64,000 nucleotides of DNA from Actinomycetes bacterium (GTDB taxonomy: Bacteria > Actinomycetota > Acidimicrobiia > Acidimicrobiales > Acidimicrobiaceae): contig JAKCDL010000001.1 in the NCBI GenBank assembly GCA_021841935.1, positions 356,708 to 420,707 of the forward strand. The letters are read 5' to 3'. The notes beneath the pieces were generated by a model. It worked only from the letters and a program-made list of their open reading frames with translations, was not told where the DNA came from and ran no database searches. How positions within the stretch are numbered: the stretch's first letter is position 1; each line of letters starts with the position of its first letter. Positions 63,795-64,000 of this stretch are shown one piece after another. The translations under genes were made by a program, and so were the position numbers.

Positions 63795-64000
63795 TCACCC
63801 CTGTATGGAGATGGCAGGTTGGTTGAGCTTCAGATTGGTTGCAGAGCCATAGAAGTTTGCATCACCATATGAGAAGACTCCACCATCAGATGCAACTAAC
63901 CAGTAGCCCTTTGAATCTGGTGTAGATGTCATTCCTACTATTGGTTTGTTGAGGTCTATGTTGTTTGCAGATCCATAGAAGTTTGCATCACCATAGGCAA
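63795..64000 (-). CDS. Surface protein with GYWLVASDGG repeats (partial, C-terminal end)
   Basis: The last 67 codons of a protein are visible; the stop is at 63795. The frame reads AYGDANFYGSANNIDLNK, then PIVGMTSTPDSKGYWLVASD, then GGVFSYGDANFYGSATNLKL and NQPAISIQG. The repeat unit is 42 residues and is common in exported proteins of Acidimicrobiia and other actinobacteria, where it is thought to form beta-propeller blades. The full length and any cell-wall anchor lie outside the window. Confidence 0.85.
   Translation of the reverse strand, partial: AYGDANFYGSANNIDLNKPIVGMTSTPDSKGYWLVASDGGVFSYGDANFYGSATNLKLNQPAISIQG
63847..63995 (-). repeat. Two copies of a 42-codon tandem repeat
   Basis: A 23-base stretch at 63847-63869 recurs exactly at 63973-63995, 126 bases apart (42 codons). 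It encodes YGDANFYG. Identity at DNA level, not just protein level, suggests recent duplication or gene conversion among blades of the repeat protein. Confidence 0.9.

Overview
The window looks like a chromosomal segment from an acid-associated actinobacterium of the class Acidimicrobiia. I estimate G+C by eye at just under 50 percent. The lineage is inferred from four things: an actinobacterial fhaA-fhaB-pstP-pbpA-pknB block next to trpG and crgA, a MarP-type membrane serine protease, a small-type SRP RNA near dnaX-recR, and a surface protein built of GYWLVASDGG repeats, which are frequent in Acidimicrobiia. An Acidithrix/Ferrimicrobium-like iron-cycling acidophile would fit, but no species is proven.

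Layout. 0-3.4 kb: a ferric-iron-type ABC importer (binding protein, fused permease, start of the ATPase), with the SRP RNA gene upstream. 3.4-5.6 kb: tRNA-Ser(GGA), tadA, tRNA-Ser(CGA) and a secreted protein with repeated Cys motifs. 5.6-10.6 kb: acyl-CoA carbon metabolism (mmsA, malonyl-CoA-type epimerase, crotonyl-CoA carboxylase/reductase, and a divergent acetyl-CoA acetyltransferase), which looks like part of an ethylmalonyl-CoA or extender-unit route. 10.6-13.1 kb: dnaX-recR. 13.1-24 kb: an MBL hydrolase, a glycosidase-like exported protein, two cyclic-di-GMP proteins (one apparently competent, one degenerate) around an ABC-F ATPase and MarP, and a CopD-like membrane protein. 24-30 kb: gltB-gltD. 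30-43 kb: accessory and metabolic genes, including a CAP-like protein, an amino-acid permease, lipoprotein, two MarR regulators, cupin, HIT, PLP decarboxylase, amidase, SDR, patatin, HSL-type hydrolase and aldo/keto reductase. 43-48 kb: larC-larB of the nickel-pincer cofactor pathway, pheA, tRNA-Ser(TGA), hisS and a lipoprotein. 48-54 kb: a DUF4395 protein, adenine deaminase, a second thiolase and an S9 peptidase. 54-61 kb: crgA, trpG and the translationally coupled kinase/phosphatase/PBP/FHA operon. 61.9-63.1 kb: tRNA-Leu(CAG), tRNA-Ser(GCT) and uppP. The right edge holds the 3' end of a repeat-protein gene.

How it fits together. UppP (lipid carrier recycling), PbpA (transpeptidase), CrgA (division), and PknB/PstP with the FHA proteins form a cell-envelope growth module. 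MarP is a further envelope stress factor suited to acid. The four serine tRNAs (GGA, CGA, TGA, GCT) form a complete serine decoding set inside 59 kb. I saw no transposase, integrase, CRISPR array or rRNA. The points most worth following up are the kinase operon without rodA or pknA and with an SCD motif in PbpA, the eukaryote/archaea-like motif in HisS, the ccr locus with paired GATAA palindromes, larBC without larA/larE, the cysteine-motif repeat protein, and the degenerate EAL protein.
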